From assembly GCA_018882545.1 (NCBI GenBank), contig VERS01000138.1:1-6372 (forward strand): a stretch of 6,372 bases of DNA. The letters run 5' to 3'. This document shows, piece by piece, positions 5,215 through 6,372 of the stretch. Position 1 is the stretch's first letter. The number at the start of each line of letters is the position of its first letter. This DNA comes from Mycobacterium sp. (lineage in GTDB: Bacteria > Actinomycetota > Actinomycetes > Mycobacteriales > Mycobacteriaceae). Both the position numbers and the translations under genes were made by a program. Below the pieces are notes generated by a model. It worked only from the letters and a program-made list of their open reading frames with translations, had not been told where the DNA came from and made no database searches.

Positions 5215-6372
5215 GCGGCCAGGCCCCCGTCCCTGCGGCCGCTGTCGAGGAGATCCGACAGCTCAGTCACCAGCATGGCCGGGGGTCGCCACCCGAACAC
5301 CCCTGCGGGATTACCGTCGCTGATCGGGGTGTCCGACCCGCACATCCCGCGGATGAACAGATAGAGCACACCGCCGAGGTGGCGCTCCGGGTCATAGTCG
5401 GGTAGCCGCCACCGCAGGAACCGGTGCAGCACAACGCTGTAGAGCAGTGCCTGCAGTGGATAGTCCGAATGCAGCATGGCCTCCGCCATCCGGGCCGGGG
5501 TGTAGTCCGCGGCGGTCAGCGGCCGGTCGGGCTCACCGAGCCAGTTTGTCTTGTAGTCGGCCACCAGGTAGCGATGCGCCGCACCGTCGGGGATGCGCAG
5601 CACCACGTCCAAGGAGCCGCTGAGGTAGCCGCGCAGCGACTGGCGGCCCAGCGCGGCATCGGTGAGCCGATCGACGTAGGAAACCAGCGGGTCATCGGCC
5701 GGCAGATGGGTGTCCAGCAGACGCCCGACGTCGGCCAGCCGGATGTCCGGGAACTCCGCCCGCTGGTCTCCTCCCGCGAGCGGGAACTCGAAATCCAACT
5801 CGCACAACCGATCCGGCCGCCCGATCTGACGCAGGGTGCGGTGGTCGGCGAGCGGACCCAGTGGGGTGTCGTGCATCGGCAGCAGCGCGGCGGCGAGGTC
5901 GGCGGGCGGCACGTCGACCGGCCACCACCGGGAGTGCTTCTGCACCTGGTCGCACAGTTCGGCGGCCAGATCCGCGGCGAGCGGGTCGGCATGCTCGAGT
6001 ACGGCGTGGACCAGGGTTCCGAACTTAGCGCCGCTGGGCAGTCCGGCCATCGGCGAGGGCACATCGGCCCCGGTCGCGGGTGTGCTCAGCGAGATGTCGG
6101 GAACCTCGTCGTCGAGTTGGATCACCTCCGGCTCGCTGCTGACCCCGACCGCCTCCTGCGCCGAACGCACCAATCCGGAGTACGACGTGCGCCGCCAAGT
6201 GGTGTCGATGGTGCGGTGGAAGTGGCGCACCGCGAGGTCCTGCGGCAGCCGTTCAGCGGGAACCTCACCGAGCGGGGCGATCTCGGACTCCTCGACCACC
6301 GGGCCACCGGCCTCCTGCCACACGAGGAACCGGGCGCGGGCATCCTCGTCGGTCACCGTCTTGGTCTCGCAA
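5211..6372 (-). CDS. recB: RecBCD enzyme subunit RecB, C-terminal part (partial at 5' end)
   Basis: The frame stays open to the right edge, showing 386 residues of a protein usually about 1,100 long; the helicase motor domains lie outside. Counting from the first full codon (6371-6369), the visible part holds the end of the helicase region and a linker (about 1-105), then the RecB-family nuclease domain. Active-site residues match E. coli RecB: H122 in GTLVHAVLEH, E193 in LDFEFPL, D255 in SGSLDVVLR, D272 and K274 in VADYKTNWLG, Q307 and Y311 in YPLQALLYSVVLHRFL, followed by LGGVLYLFIRGM. The nuclease therefore looks intact. RecB is the 3'-5' motor and sole nuclease of RecBCD. The stop at 5211-5213 overlaps the recD start (ATGA). 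The GTG at 6356 is internal, not a start, because the preceding codons (C-E-T-K-T) continue the frame. recC is expected further right. Confidence 0.96.
   Translation of the reverse strand, partial: CETKTVTDEDARARFLVWQEAGGPVVEESEIAPLGEVPAERLPQDLAVRHFHRTIDTTWRRTSYSGLVRSAQEAVGVSSEPEVIQLDDEVPDISLSTPATGADVPSPMAGLPSGAKFGTLVHAVLEHADPLAADLAAELCDQVQKHSRWWPVDVPPADLAAALLPMHDTPLGPLADHRTLRQIGRPDRLCELDFEFPLAGGDQRAEFPDIRLADVGRLLDTHLPADDPLVSYVDRLTDAALGRQSLRGYLSGSLDVVLRIPDGAAHRYLVADYKTNWLGEPDRPLTAADYTPARMAEAMLHSDYPLQALLYSVVLHRFLRWRLPDYDPERHLGGVLYLFIRGMCGSDTPISDGNPAGVFGWRPPAMLVTELSDLLDSGRRDGGLAA

Noticed and set aside
6354..6356. GTG at the right end as a gene start
   Set aside because: The frame continues without a stop to the window edge, and the downstream residues are mid-protein RecB sequence.
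1..6372. A defence system, mobile element or CRISPR array
   Set aside because: RecB/RecD match the housekeeping RecBCD subunits in the usual gene order. No transposase, integrase, phage gene, terminal repeat or spaced direct repeat was seen.

Overview
This is a GC-rich window with strong third-position GC bias. Its protein sequences look mycobacterial or closely related actinobacterial (Mycobacterium/Mycolicibacterium-like): a RecD with AxPHRF and GDPDQLASVEAG motifs, a RecB tail ending in the DYKTNWLG nuclease motif, and a FadE-type dehydrogenase tail. The species call is inference from protein style and gene order. No mobile element, CRISPR array, tRNA or rRNA was seen, and I find no previously undescribed multi-gene system. 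The most interesting parts are the small lipid/CoA-type operon and the signals around two promoter regions.

Layout, left to right. (1) 1-297, plus: C-terminal end of an acyl-CoA dehydrogenase that begins outside the window. (2) 298-422: intergenic region with a perfect CRP/cAMP-receptor-type palindrome (TGTGA-N6-TCACA) and a possible -10 box, upstream of a 59-residue single-pass membrane protein (423-602, plus). (3) 599-2885, minus: a tight three-gene run read from right to left. It encodes a 103-residue three-helix membrane protein, then a family III (CaiB/BaiF) CoA transferase resembling 2-methylfumaryl-CoA isomerase (Mct), then a TesB-like double-hotdog acyl-CoA thioesterase that overlaps the transferase by ATGA. 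(4) 2886-2969: an 84-bp divergent promoter region. (5) 2970-3461, plus: a YfcE/MJ0936-type metallophosphoesterase, probably translated from a leaderless or nearly leaderless mRNA. (6) 3442-6372, minus: recD and the 3' part of recB, joined by another ATGA overlap and continuing past the right edge.

How they may work together. RecB (helicase-nuclease) and RecD (5'-3' helicase) are two subunits of RecBCD; recC would be expected beyond the right edge. The CoA transferase and thioesterase are translationally coupled and probably act on the same acyl-CoA pool. The flanking acyl-CoA dehydrogenase fits a general acyl-CoA theme but lies on the other strand. The window is almost fully coding, with two convergent gene pairs whose 3' ends overlap (599-602 and 3442-3461).
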